DNA of 64,000 bases from Arachis hypogaea (lineage: Eukaryota; Streptophyta; Magnoliopsida; Fabales; Fabaceae): NCBI RefSeq assembly GCF_003086295.3, contig NC_092053.1, positions 117,324,445-117,388,444 of the forward strand, read 5' to 3'. The notes beneath the pieces are model-generated. The model saw only the letters and a program-made list of their open reading frames with translations. It had not been told where the DNA came from and did no database searches. A program made the translations under genes and the position numbers. Positions 1-11,117 of the stretch are shown piece after piece (the first letter of the stretch is position 1; every line of letters begins with the position of its first letter).

Positions 1-149
1 TTTTGCTTACCCCTTTTTTTCTACAAAGGCTCCTAGTTATAATCCTTATTCACACTACTATACCTACTAGATTTTTGTTTTAGAGGTCGTAATACCTTGC
101 CATCTCTGGATTATGACTTAAGCATAAGACTCTGTATGGTAGGGTGTTA
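1..149 (+). mobile_element. Gypsy-type LTR 3' end fragment
   Basis: This stretch matches the LTR end at about 22090-22238 almost base for base: the same CAAAGGCTCCTAGTTAT block, the same CATAAGACTCTGTGTGGTAG-like block and the same GGGTGTTA terminus. It is therefore the 3' end of an LTR from the same retrotransposon family, cut by the window edge. It abuts LINE-derived coding sequence directly, so the LTR element probably inserted into the LINE, or the two were joined by deletion. No coding capacity. Confidence 0.6.
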
Positions 150-937
150 CAGAATTTCCAGTGGAGAAGAGAGTTATTCCAATGGGAGTTGGAACTTGTC
201 CATCAGCTTCATGAGAGGTTAAGACCAGTGAAATTATCAAATGGTAGAGAGGATAATGTGGTTTGGAAGTTTGATAGCAAAAGTATTTTTTTTTTACTTA
301 CTCTTTTATACAGGGTCCTACAATCGGAGACTCTGTCAGACGAGATAACGAGCTATAGTTTCACAAGTTCAATTTGGAGAGGAGTGGTACCTCCGAGAAT
401 TGAGCTTTTTGGATGGTTTGTGCTAGTTGGTAGAGTTAATACCAAAGAGAGGTTGAGTAGATTAGGCGTTATTATTCACAGTGATAATATATGTGTACTG
501 TGCAAGAAGGAGATAGAATCTGTTCCGCATTTATTTCTTCTATGTGAACTAACATGGCAGGTGTGGTGCACTTGGTTGAGGTCTTTTGGTAGAGTTTGGG
601 CTATTCCTGGAACCATGAGAGAACTGTTGAGAGTTGGAATGGCATGCACAATCGAAAACAAGAGTAAAAGACATGGATGACTGGGTTCTTTGTAGTGATT
701 TGGAACATCTAGTTAGAACGTAATGACAGAATTTTCAATAATAAAGAAGCAGGTGTTGAGATCATACAAAGGAGAACGTTTTTGAACTACAAAGAATAGA
801 CTGACAGTAATCCTTTCAGTTGTTAATGGCAATATCGAAAATGACAAGAGATTTATAAATTTTGTATGCAGTACCATGTGTTGTGTGATTTGTTTTTGCT
901 CCACTCTAATGTGTTAGCTTTCTCTACTTAAAAAAAA
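150..937 (+). pseudogene. L1-like LINE 3' fragment with zf-RVT domain
   Basis: The reading frame at 144-680 encodes the C-terminal zinc-binding region found after plant LINE reverse transcriptases (zf-RVT family). The marks are a block IWRGVVPPRIELFGWFVLVG and a CVLC...HLFLLC zinc motif followed by a Trp-rich tail. After the stop near 680 another frame continues as a diverged C-terminus (a RNDRIF-like motif). It ends in an A-rich tract near 929-937, as expected for a LINE 3' tail. A closely related copy lies at 51830-53430. The reverse transcriptase core is absent, so this is a dead 5'-truncated fragment. Confidence 0.8.
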
Positions 938-1135
938 TGATAATATAAACTAATGATCCAACTAGATCTGCTTCATTTTGTCTTATTTAGAGCAGAATAT
1001 TAATTTTTAATTGTTAACTAGATTTTGAGACAAAATAAAATAAAACCTCCTAATTACTTTTGTATCGGTGTAGATAGTAATGGTCCTGCTTCAAACTTGC
1101 TTATAATATCCACTATGAACATAAAATACATTAAC

Positions 1136-1190
<55 letters not shown>

Positions 1191-1425
1191 TAACACACAC
1201 TTGATGAACCCTAATTTCTAATCCATATACAACCACGGCAAGAAAAATGTTCTATTGCCACCCTTTATGCACTTTGTTTGGTTGCATTTTTCCTCTTTCT
1301 CCTGCATTTTTTATTTGTCTTTTTCTTTTTTTGAGAAGTACATCAATACATCATCATCACCATCTATATTCTTCTTTCCACCAATTTCACCTCACTTTTC
1401 ATTTTTTTATGCATTTTTTCGTATA
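938..1425. other. AT-rich intergenic DNA, no gene seen
   Basis: AT-rich spacer between the LINE fragment and an inverted-repeat element. The only distinct feature is a TAA microsatellite, listed separately. Short reading frames here are low-complexity (poly-Leu or His/Phe rich) and are not supported as genes. Confidence 0.6.
1135..1191. repeat. TAA microsatellite
   Basis: About 18 to 19 uninterrupted AAT/TAA units. The antisense reading gives a poly-Leu frame, which is an artefact of the repeat. Confidence 0.95.
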
Positions 1426-2695
1426 TAGTTATCAGAACTGAATCGATAATCAACCAATTATATGACTGGATCACTAAATTACTAATTTAACTGATAAATC
1501 ACTAATTTATTCAATTAATTTGATTATAATTAAAAAAATATAAAATTATATAAATAAAATTAAAATAATATCTTAAAACTTAAAATACAAGTTTTTACTA
1601 ATAAACATTAATAATCTAATATCAATTTTTAAACAGAACTAATGATCTAAAAAAATTATCCAATGACAAAAAATTTATCTGACAAGTTATCAACTCAAAG
1701 TCTCAAAACATTATCCAGCAACAAAAAAATTATCTAACAAGTATTCAACTTTGTTATCCAGCAAGTATTCAATTTTTTTTCAAATTCAACAACTCTAAAC
1801 CAAATACAACAGCAACATTAATCAAATTTAATAACAATTCTAAGTTTCTAACTCAAATTTTTTCAAGTTCAACAACTCTAAAATCAAATACAACAACAAC
1901 ATTAACCAGACTCAATAACAATTCTAAGTTTCTAACTCAATCTCTCTCTAGTTCAATAACTCTAAAACCAAATACAACAGTAACAACCACCAGATTCAAC
2001 AACAATTCTCATGAAAGAACATAGTAAAAAATTTGAAGGGAGCTCACCTGATTGACTGGTTCCGACATCGCAACTGGCGCGACACAAGATAATGACAACC
2101 ACTACCCGAGGGAGCAGTTGCTGCTTAATTGATTGGTTTCATCTGCTTCTACCGCCGACTAACCAAACGCAGGGCACAGAACCGCGACGACGACCGAGGT
2201 AAAGGGACGAGGTGAGAGACTGAGAGAGCAATGAAGTGAGGCCGCGAGAGGCTGAAAGTGACGACTGTCGAGGTGAGGGGAGAGACGAGAGAGTGGCGAG
2301 GTCAGGGTGAGGCAGTGAGCCTGTGAGTGAGGGACTACTGAGTGCTGGGTGCCGACGGCCGAGCTCGAGAGACAGAGAGAGCACAGAGATGAGATTGGCT
2401 GGATTGGGAGGGTTCCACTCATAGTCTCAGATTTGGACATTAGGATTTCATTGAAAGGAAAATGAGGCGTCTGAAACGACGCCGTTTCAGGTATTAGAAA
2501 AAAAAATAATAAACACGATCCGGACCGAGTTATATTAACTGGCCGGACCACCAAATTTCATGAAAATCTATTGAGTCAAACCGAATTTAAACGCATCCGC
2601 TGCACAGTCAATTTAACGAATGACTCGGTCCAATTAAATGACTGAATAACTGGGTTTTTGGTCGATCCGACCAAATCAAACTGGGTCTGATAACT
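1426..2695. mobile_element. Non-autonomous DNA transposon, about 1.27 kb
   Basis: The ends form a short terminal inverted repeat: ATAGTTATCAGA at the left, and the reverse complement of TCTGATAACTAT at the right. Beyond this the subterminal regions are only loosely inverted. The interior changes from AT-rich with CAACA repeats (1650-2020) to GC- and purine-rich (2040-2400), and includes AAACGACGCCGTTTC near 2475. No transposase domain is visible. I could not find a convincing target-site duplication, so the superfamily is open (hAT-like or MULE-like). Confidence 0.55.
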
Positions 2696-3090
2696 ATGTC
2701 CCCATGTGTCTTCCTGACCTCCTCTTCTCTTCTTTATCGGTTTTTATTCATCTTTGCTTTACATCACAATGTGTAATGGAATGAATAATAGGATACATAG
2801 TTACTATTCATAACAGATATAGGTAATGAAAAATTAAAATATGTCTTGTTATGTTGTCATCTCTAAACATCTAAACAAAATAGTGGTGAAATAAAATTTT
2901 TAATAGTTGATGTAAACATATGATAGTATCAAATTTTAAATATAAAAATTATTTATAATTTTAAATAATATATTAAGTGATATCTAAATATTTTTTAGTA
3001 AAATATCAAAACTAACTATCAACATATATAGATTATGATACTAATAAATCTGATTATGAATTAAAATTAAATTATACCCACATCGATTTA
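2696..3090. other. Intergenic DNA, nothing recognised
   Basis: AT-rich unique-looking sequence with no open frame of note, no tRNA and no clear repeat. Confidence 0.5.
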
Positions 3091-3700
3091 GATGGGCTGT
3101 ATTTTACAAATTTTCTAAATTTTAAAAAATTATTTAAAATTTTTAAATTATTCCTCCTTCTAATCTAACATAACTATCTCCAAACTCTAATCTTATTTCA
3201 TTCTCAAACTCTAACTCTTTGCTTGAAAATTTAACAGATTTGTCATTGATAGTAATCGAATTAATATCGATGTAGTATTCATTAAAAATTAGAATTAGAG
3301 ATAGTAAAAAAGATGCAATTAGAAAAGAGTTAAGATCATAAGGTGATCCACCAATAAAGAGATTCCTAGCGGCCTTGTACGAAGAAGAAGACAAAGCACG
3401 AACTTAGGAACAATGTTGTAAATTGAAGAGATTTGAAGGAACAAAAAAAGTGTGTTTTTTCAAGAACTAATTCTTCTTTGATGATTCCTTTGACAAATCC
3501 GATAACAAGCAGTGGGATTTAAAACAATGCAGAGTTGGCAGAGACGGATATTGAAGTGGTGGTGGTTGAGAAATAGAAATTGAAAGTTGAGTAGGGTTAG
3601 AGTTTTAAAATGGTTAGGTTAATTAGATTAGGAAGAGTAGTTTGAGAATTTTAAATAATTTTTTTAAGTTCGAACAGTGTATTAAGAGAACCTATTTTTT
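3090..3700. mobile_element. Degenerate inverted-repeat (MITE-like) element
   Basis: The left part (about 3105-3215) and the reverse complement of the right part (about 3590-3695) share a diverged inverted repeat of roughly 100 bp. The shared pieces are AAAAAATTATTTAAAATT, then CTAATCTAA, then CAAACTCTAA. The 83-residue minus-strand frame inside (3143-3394) overlaps one arm and is probably not a gene. Exact ends and target-site duplication were not resolved. Confidence 0.45.
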
Positions 3701-4517
3701 ATAGATAAATGCATTTTAATTTTTTTATTATCAGATTTGTCAACGTAATAATCTTTTGTAATTAAGTTTAATATTTTTTTTAATATTTATATTATTTAAG
3801 TTCATCAATTAGTTTTTAGTGATGGATCTTACTGTATAATAATTTGGTGAATATTTACCATAATTTTATAATTATCTTTATGTAAAAATATATTTTTTTA
3901 ATTTTTGGATGATAAATTGTATAGTTAGATTTGATATTTATAAAAGTGTTATTTTTATTTAAAGTGTGACTAAATAAATAAGTCACATTTTTAAGTAAAG
4001 CATTTTTATAGAAAAATGTTTTTGCTATTTTTATTTGAGTAGTTGTCTAATAATTTTACCAAAATAGAAAGCATGTGAATATCCAATTTTTATTTATAAT
4101 ACAATTACATAAGCTTTTTTCCACATACACGTACATAAGTGTAATGAATAAGCAAAGAAATATCATCAACAATAATATATGAGGAGTGTTAGGGGCAGCA
4201 CTTTTGTTAAATTCTGGCTAGTACATAATTATCAAAAAGAAATTAAATGATTTTATACCATTAGATACAATCTCACACCATTAAAAATATCATTAATAAT
4301 TAATTGATGGCTAAAAACCACAAAATTTGCTGATCCTTAGACTTTCTCATAAACGTATCCAAGTCGATTATTATTAATCCATTCAAACAAAGGATAGCAG
4401 ACGATGCAAACATTCATCCATATTATTCTTCATGACTAAATTCATGCAGTTTACTTAGATAAGTACACACTTTATTAACTTAATTCTTAAACACCTTCTT
4501 TGCTTAATTAATGTAGC
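3701..4517. other. Intergenic DNA downstream of the first MLP gene
   Basis: AT-rich spacer 3' of the minus-strand MLP gene. It contains a MITE-like block (4188-4345) listed separately; nothing else is recognised. Confidence 0.5.
4188..4345. mobile_element. MITE-like repeat copy
   Basis: The block starting GTGTTAGGGGCAGCACTTTT and continuing through TTCTGGCTAGTACATAA and a CATTAGATACAATCTCACAC-like piece recurs in diverged form at about 6530-6840, inside the intron of the neighbouring MLP gene. Two dispersed copies with the same internal order indicate a small repeat family. Ends and target-site duplication were not resolved. Confidence 0.45.
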
Positions 4518-5051
4518 TTATGCCTCGAGAAGATGGGCATCCAGTTCTTTAGCACATTTGTCAAAGTATTCCATGTAGCCATATGGAGCTTCAACATCAT
4601 CATTCACCTTCTCATATTCAACTGTCCATTTAGTCGAAGTAGAAGTAGCTCCATCATTGTTCTCAATCACTTGAAAGATAAGCTTAAGGGACTTATAGTG
4701 TTGATCGATATCTCCATCAAAGAATTTGTATACGACTGTCTTGTTCTGCTCATCAATGCTTTCAATAGTCTCTTTGCATGTAGTTACTTTACCATCTAAT
4801 ATTATAGTGAAGCATTAACAAATTTAAGTAAAAAAGAAAGATATATATAAGATTAAATATAATTTTACTCTTGATAAACAGGTCAATGTCTATAAAATAT
4901 TGGGAAAATAAACTATTTGCATGTGAACCCAAATTTTATCGCCATATCTTTACACCCATTTATTTTCTCTCTTGTGGTAATTTCTCTTCACTTTTTGTTT
5001 TCCTTTTCAATTCATGATGTTCTTCATTTCATAACATCTTCTCCCCACATA

Positions 5052-5115
<64 letters not shown>

Positions 5116-7220
5116 GTACTATTTTGTTTTTTCTTCTTTTTTTTAGCATAACATGTCAATTTTATTATAAAAAAAAGTTTTATTTTTTTGTTTTTCAAGT
5201 TATTACATTTGTTTTCAAAGATTTGCATATTTTTTTTTTGTAAGTTACTACCAGCTTTTTTCTGAATATATGTAAATTTTTAGATGAAATATGAGTGTAA
5301 AAATAGTATAAGATCCTAAAAATGTTTGCTTCCATTTTGGTCCTACCTTCCTATAATTTTTTATGCTTATTATATATAAGTAATAACAACAAAAAAGAAT
5401 ACGCGTTTGTCTTAAAATTATTGAAAAGTATGTTAATTTTTTTTGTAATTAATTAATTATAATTATAACTAAATCTCTTTCTAGTCTCTATCAATATCGT
5501 CATTCAACACAATCTAATGAACCGAGAAAAAAAAAAACTAATTTGTATTTGAAAAGAAGCTATATACCAACAAAGAAATTAGAGCAAAACTAAACTGACT
5601 CATATATTTATTGGGATCAAAAACGTTTTTAAGTAAACAAAAGAATTATGAAAATAGTAATGTTAGAGAACTAATTTTTTTTAGTGAATATTAGTTAATT
5701 TTTTTAAAGTTATTTTATATATTTTAAATTTTTTATCTTAGATTATAAATACTTAACTTTAAATATTAAATTATATATCTAAATCCTAAATTTTCAAAAA
5801 AAAAAATAGAATTAACAAAAAATTAACTAATATATATTAACTAACTAAAAATTAGTTTTTTACTATATTTTGGCTTCATAAATATATTGATTAAATTTCA
5901 AATAATTGTTTGAAAAAATGATAAATAAGTCCTTAACCTTTTGGCCAGAAGACATTTATATTCTTGAGAATTTGAAAATACATTTAAGTTCTGACTTTCT
6001 CAAAATTTGGACATATTGATCCCTGAATCTAATTTGTCTCATTTAAAAACTCTTCACGTGTGCATCCGTATAACGGCCAGGCCAGTACAACGGAAGTCAT
6101 GTTTGATTTTTTCGTTAAATCTGTTAAACCCAAGTGAATAGAAGGATCTATGTGTCCAAATTTTAAGAAAATCAATGACTTAAATATATTTTCAAATCGT
6201 TAGAGATTTAAATATGAAACCAAAAGGTTAAAAATCTATTTGTCTATTTTTTTGATAACTTGACCATAGTAATAAAATTTAGAAATAGTTGCACATCACA
6301 TATACATATGAATTTTACACATGTTTTGAGCAAAACTTCATTCGGAGAAAGTACCCCCACTAACCTATTCTAAGGTGCACGCATCATATATATAGTTCTG
6401 TTGGTTGATAATCAAGATCAATAAGAACAGAAGAAAAATAGATGTATTAATTAATCCAAATAAAAAAAAGACAATTATATAATCATCTTCTATACTTAAA
6501 ATTATATTAATTATTTTATTAAAAAAATCTAGGAAGTCACCACTTTTATTAAAATTTGGCTAGTATTTAACTATTAAAAAAAAGAATAATTCCATACCAT
6601 TAAATATAACGGAAATCTTTGATAACCAAATAAAATTAGTCAAAAACAGTCATAACTTGCCTTATTTACAATTCATTAATTGTTGCGACAATTAATGAAT
6701 GCTAAATAAAGCAAGTTCTGTCTGTTTTTTTTTTGTCTCCCTAGCATTATCCTAAATATAATCGCACACTATTAAAAATATTAATAATGACTAATTAATG
6801 AGTATAAATTATAAAATCTATTGACTTCTAACACTTCTCTTTTATTAATACTATATGACATAATTATTTTAATAACTAAATTTAATTAAATTAGTTTAAT
6901 AATTTATTAACACAATAAAAATTAATTAAAAAAAACACATAAAAGAATAAAATAGGCTTCGTAGCTATAAAAATAACTCATTCTCTAAAGTTTCTTTTAC
7001 AGTATGTGATAGCATCAAGTGTGCTATTACCTATGACATAAGTCCAGTGTTTGACGGAACCACCGACGCTGTGCCAGTCATCACCTTCATGCAGCTTGGT
7101 GGCATGCACTCTTTCACAGACGTTTTGAACATGATGGAGTTTCTTTGTCGCGAGGTCAAAGAACTTTGAAGCAGGTGTGTGGACTGGAATTTCAGTGCTA
7201 AGCTTACCAGTTAGTGCCAT
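4518..7220 (-). CDS. MLP-like (major latex protein / Bet v 1 family) protein, gene 1
   Basis: Two exons on the minus strand, 7220-7031 and 4795-4518, joined by a GT-AG intron of 2235 bp. The split falls after the first base of an Asp codon (residue 64). The product is 155 residues, close to the usual MLP size of about 150. It starts MALTGKLSTE, has the glycine-rich loop EGDDWHSVGGSVKHW (about 45-59), then YVIDGKVTT, and ends with the amphipathic C-terminal helix starting YGYMEYFDKC. MLP proteins are cytosolic, share the Bet v 1 fold with a hydrophobic cavity, and are linked to ligand binding and stress or defence responses; the ligand here is unknown. The same exon phase and lengths occur in gene 2 (30312-33539). 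No lesion is visible. The ATG at 7218-7220 is the first in the conserved 5' region. Confidence 0.92.
5052..5116. repeat. ATT microsatellite in the MLP gene 1 intron
   Basis: About 21 perfect ATT units. It generates poly-Tyr and poly-Ile reading frames on the two strands, which are artefacts. Confidence 0.95.
5908..6257. mobile_element. Inverted-repeat MITE in the MLP gene 1 intron
   Basis: The left part contains AAATAAGTCCTTAACCTTTTGG and the right part, reversed, contains AAATAGATTTTTAACCTTTTGG. The arms continue in register for roughly 120 bp (TTTGAAAATA, ATTTAAGT, AAATTTGGACA). The element lacks coding capacity. The equivalent place in gene 2's intron does not show it, so it appears to have inserted after the two genes separated. 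Confidence 0.65.
6646..6725. repeat. Long hairpin (foldback) inside the MLP gene 1 intron
   Basis: Two arms of about 40 nt pair almost edge to edge. The left arm reads AACTTGCCTTATTTA then ATTCATTAATTGT; the reversed right arm reads AACTTGCTTTATTTA then ATTCATTAATTGT. There are about six mismatches and essentially no loop. It may be a tiny foldback element inserted in the surrounding MITE-like block. Confidence 0.75.
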
Positions 7221-7380
7221 CTCTTAATTAAAAAGGAAACAACTAATATGAAGTAGGAACAAATTAATACTAGACCAGAGATGCAAGGGAAATAGCCTTA
7301 CGAAGACTTTATATAGAAATACAAGCCTCCTACTATTTTGTCAAGTAGCTCCCCACAATTAATAATATTGCTTTTCTCTA
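7221..7380 (-). promoter_or_regulatory. Promoter and 5' leader of MLP gene 1
   Basis: Reading the minus strand, a TATA box (CTATATAAAG, complement of 7307-7316) lies about 87 bp before the ATG. The block around it is conserved with the upstream region of MLP gene 2 (30165-30311), including GTAGGAGGCTTGTATTTC, TTGCATCTCTGGTCTAGTA and GTTGTTTCCTTTTTAATTAA. Such conservation in otherwise fast-changing DNA supports a real promoter and leader. Confidence 0.75.
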
Positions 7381-8529
7381 TCACTAAAAGTAGTAAAATT
7401 ACAAAATAAAATGTTTTTTATTAAAAATATAAAAAATTTAAAATTTTAATATATTTGTTAAAAAATTAAAAATTTTTACTAATAATAATTTTATTATATA
7501 CTCTTAAAATATATGTTAACTAAATTTTAAATAATAAATTTCATCACAAAATAATTAAATTTTTTTATTCAGAATTTTTTACTTCGACAAATTAAAAATT
7601 AATTTATTTTAAATTTAAATTTTATTTAAAAATTTATTATCAATTAATTATTTCATGCATAAAATAAATTCAAATCCCACCTCCTAAAGAATTAGTTGAC
7701 TTCTTATATAATTAACTTAAAAGTTGAAACTAATATTTAAAACACACAATTGTATATATCGAATTTCTCAAATTGTATTTTTTTTTTATCATGAGTACAT
7801 TAAACGGTTGATTGTTTTTGAAAAATTCTAGGGGCATCAATTTTTAATAATTTTAGCTATTATTCGACTATAACAAATATTAAATTATCATTTATGTATA
7901 TAAATTTAAAAAATATGAATGTAAATAATATTGATTTATGGGTATATATAATTTTAATAAATATAAGTATAAATTATATATTTTTTGTGTGTAAATATAT
8001 GTAAATATAGATACAAATTATTGTTATCAAGTGTTGGACTAAAATTATGTATATAAATTTTAAAAAAAGTAAATACAAATTATATTGATTTATATGTGCA
8101 AACTTTAATAAATATATGTTTGAATTATATATTTTTTATGTGTAAACACATGTAAATATTTGGCAAATTATTGCTGACTAAGTGATGACAAAAAATAATA
8201 AATTTTGATGATTACGTAAGATTGCTCATTGTTTTTTGAAAAATTCTTAGGATCCAGTAGTTTTTAGTAATTTTAATTATTATTTGACTGGTATAAATAC
8301 TGAATTATCTTTAACAATCTATTTTACTAATTCATATGTATAAATTCTGAAAAATATGAAAATGCAAATTGCAATAACTTATATATATGCCAACTGTGAT
8401 AATGATAAATACAAATTATAATATAAACTTCTTGTATGTAAATCCTTGTAAATTTGAGTAAAAATTATTACTGATCAAATATTGACAAAAAATAATAATA
8501 GTTGTTCATCATATAACATTATTCACTTA
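7381..8529. other. AT-rich spacer, no gene seen
   Basis: Strongly AT-rich. Two loosely repeated blocks (about 7800-8210 and 8220-8490) share phrases such as TTGAAAAATTCTAGG, TAAATACAAATTAT and TTTAATAAATATA, and resemble about 27800-27960. This suggests decayed repeats. No coding frame or RNA gene is supported. Confidence 0.5.
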
Positions 8530-8704
8530 TTAATTTTAGGGATAAGTACTTTTTTCGTTCTCAAGGTCTGGGGTCGAAATCAAAATCGTTTTCGACCTTT
8601 TTTTTATTAAAATTATCCTAAATGTTTAAAAACGCTTTAAAATCATCATTCTCCGAATTTTCGGACCAAAATACCCTCATCATCATCATTCTTCTCTTTA
8701 CCTT

Positions 8705-8800
8705 TCTCAGCCCACCACCTCCACTGCCACCAACATTACCACCATCAACACCACCACCACCACCACCACCACCACCACCACCACCACCACAAACACCACC
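8705..8800. repeat. CCA trinucleotide repeat
   Basis: A near-continuous CCA/CAC run inside the MULE. It encodes poly-Pro or poly-Thr on one strand and poly-Gly, Trp or Val on the other. Confidence 0.9.
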
Positions 8801-9239
8801 ACCAACACCAACCAATACCAATACCAAGAACATCAAGTAACAACAACAACATAATACCATCAACACCACCATCACCACTATCACAAACACTACAAACCAA
8901 CACCAACACCAAGAACCCCAAACAACAGCAACAACACAAAACAACACCAAACCAAAAAGCAGAAACAGAAAACAAAAAAACAAGAAAGCAAGAAAGCAGA
9001 TGCAGATGGCGGAGGCAGAGGCGGTGAGGCGGCGAGGTTGCGAGGCGGAGGCGGAGGCGGCGAGGAACGGCGACGAAGGCGCGGCGGTCTCCCTCTCCTG
9101 TGCACACTCTATTCCTGATGGCAATGTGGTGTGGTGCGGCGCGATGGACGGTGGCTGTGGCAAGGCGACGATCCTGAGTAACGCGGCGGTGACTGGCGCG
9201 ATGGCGGCGATAGGACGCGGCTCCTCCAACGGCGGCGAT

Positions 9240-9650
9240 CCCCTCCCCCCTTTCCCCTTCCCACTCCTCCTCCCCCACACCCCTTCCCGCGTCCTTTCCC
9301 CTTTCCCCCACCCCCACCCCGCGTCCTTTCCCCTTTCCCCCCTTCGCCGGCGCTGTCCCCCTCCCCCTTCCCCTTCCCCTCTTCCTTTTCCCTTCTCCCT
9401 TTTCCCTTGTCCCCTAGCCCCTCGCCCTTCTCCTTTTCCCTTCCCCCCTCTCCCCTGCCCCCTCCCCTCACAGAAGTAGAAAACAAATTCGCAGATCTGA
9501 TGCCACCGAGCAACGCAACTCGCGGACAGCGGCGGAGCTTGAGGCCCTCCCTCCCCTCTCTCCCGGATTCTCTTTTTTCCCACCCCCCTCTCTTTCTCGC
9601 CCCCCTCTCTTTCCCCCTCTCCCGATTCTCTTTCTCCCTCAGCCTTTCTT
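9240..9650. repeat. Polypyrimidine (C/T) tract
   Basis: About 400 bp of almost pure CCCCTTT-type sequence on the plus strand, interrupted near 9470-9540. It is a mirror-repeat-rich homopurine/homopyrimidine tract that could form unusual DNA structure. Confidence 0.9.
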
Positions 9651-10119
9651 TTTTTTTTTATTTTATTTTATAATTTTTTAATAAAGGGTAATTGGGTAAT
9701 AAAAAAAATAAATTTGGTAAAAAGGACGATTTTATAACGTTTTATAACGTTGAGGATGATTTTAATAACAAAAAAAGGTCGGGGACGATTTTGATTTCGA
9801 CCCCAGACCTTGGAGACGAAAAAAGTACTTATCCCTTAATTTTATATTGCACACACTTTCGCTTATCAATAGAAGTAATTTATATCTGACAAATCATTCT
9901 TGAAAATTTTTTGTTCCTTTTATGGTGAATTTTTTTTTCTTCCACCATTCATCTACCTTTTTTTTTTTTGGTTATATTTTAATGTAGTGGATAATATCAT
10001 TCTATTTCCTATTTTCATGCATGAAATGTATAAAACTATCTTAATAATTCTTTTTGTATATATGAATATATAGATGAGCTATAAAGGTAGGGAATCCTAT
10101 TAAATAGTTTAATTATATC

Positions 10120-10814
10120 TAGGGGTGTGCATGACCCGATCCGATCCGAAGACCCGGCTCGATTCTGAACACTTTAGGGGCTATTTTGGTGTGATTTCAC
10201 CGGATTATGGTCTCAAAAAATAGACCCGGTTATTATTCGGGTCGGGTCGGGTTATGGCTCGGGCCACCCGATGGCCCGGTCATCATACACAATTAATATT
10301 TTGTGTTGTTAGTGATAGATGATGGCTATTCTTATGTGGAATTTAAGTATTGTAAACCTTAATATTTTATGTTATTAGTTATTATAAGACTATAAGTTAA
10401 TGTTTTATGTTTAAAATGCATAAGATTTTAGACTAATGCATAATATTGTGTTATTTGTATTAATTTAAATATTTGGTGTTATTAGACAATATTAGTATTG
10501 ATTATGGTTATACTTTAATTTTAGAGAAGAGTTGGTTCTTGTTATATTTTTCTAAGTGAATTTTACCATGTCAAATAATGGCTGGAGTCTTGGAAATTTG
10601 GATATTTTTACATGCTAGCTTATAAGAAGGTATCAAGGTAATGTAATGTTAACGGCCCGGTTTTCGCCTGGTTTTTATCCGGTATAATCGTGGCCTGAAA
10701 GTGTATAGGTTTCATCGGGTCTAGGGTCGGGTCTAATAAATAGGCCCGGTATATATTTCGAGTCGGGTCTGGATTACATCAAACCCGGGTTCACCCGACC
10801 CATGCACACCCCTA
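10120..10814. mobile_element. Non-autonomous hAT element with 8-bp target-site duplication
   Basis: The terminal inverted repeats are TAGGGGTGTGCATG and CATGCACACCCCTA. Perfect 8-bp direct repeats ATTATATC flank the element at 10112-10119 and 10815-10822, the length made by hAT transposases. Subterminal parts are rich in CCCGA/CGGGT motifs, as in many plant hAT elements. The matching place in the other arm of the inverted duplication (about 29525-29560, AAAGATAATAATTAAGC) is empty, so insertion postdates that duplication. Confidence 0.92.
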
Positions 10815-10822
10815 ATTATATC

Positions 10823-11108
10823 TTTGGCATACAAGTTCTGTTTGTTATTTTTTTTTTTAAATTTTTCTAACATATTAATAAAGCCAGCAGCAACTCCTAC
10901 TTGTATGCATGAACATACCTCCAATTCAAATACATACATAATTGTTCAACTGAGAACTTTTATTTTTCTCTGATTTAGCTTTCATTTTTGTTTAATTTGT
11001 GGTCAATAATAATCAAAATGTCAATCGCATTGCGAGTAGGATCAGGCCGGTGCATTCAATAATACAGACAAGTTAATACATATGCCACATTAAATTGGCT
11101 TTATATAT
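10823..11108. other. Outer left arm of the inverted duplication
   Basis: The reverse complement of 10840-11090 matches pieces of 26590-26790 and 29400-29530, for example CATGAACATACCTCCAA against TTGGAGGTATGTTCATG, and GCACCGGCCTGATCC. No gene is present. Confidence 0.65.
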
Positions 11109-11117
11109 ATTTATAAA

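Larger units (their letters stand above)
4796..7030 (-). other. Intron of MLP gene 1, filled with small repeats
   Basis: The intron holds an ATT microsatellite (5052-5116), an inverted-repeat MITE (about 5908-6257), a MITE-like block (about 6530-6840) and a 40-bp-arm hairpin (6646-6725). A stretch at about 5530-5630 (AAACTGACTCATATAT and flanks) matches gene 2's intron at about 30895-30965 in reverse complement. This shows the introns descend from a common copy, while several insertions are private to this one. Confidence 0.8.
8539..9835. mobile_element. Non-autonomous MULE with 9-bp target-site duplication
   Basis: The element begins GGGATAAGTACTTTTTTCG and ends with its reverse complement, with terminal inverted repeats of roughly 100 bp. 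It is flanked by a perfect 9-bp direct repeat TTAATTTTA (8530-8538 and 9836-9844), the size typical of Mutator-like elements. The interior is low complexity: a CCA/CAC repeat (about 8705-8800), CAA-rich DNA (8830-8990), a short GC-rich piece (9000-9240) and a C/T tract (9240-9650). The long frames across it (for example 8618-9583) are Pro/Gly/Arg or Val/Leu monotony, not a transposase. Confidence 0.9.

Noticed and set aside
1054..1236. Poly-Leu, poly-Ile and poly-Tyr frames over TAA/ATT arrays (also 5007-5243 and 33397-33712)
   Set aside because: Artefacts of trinucleotide microsatellites.
3143..3394. 83-residue minus-strand frame starting MSSSSYKAARNLFIGGSPYD
   Set aside because: No recognised domain, and part of it overlaps the inverted-repeat arm of a MITE-like element. 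Not supported as a gene.
8618..9583. A 321-codon open frame on the minus strand, and overlapping long frames on both strands
   Set aside because: All are translations of CCA, CT and GGC-type low-complexity DNA inside a non-autonomous MULE. Several frames are open at once, which is a composition effect.
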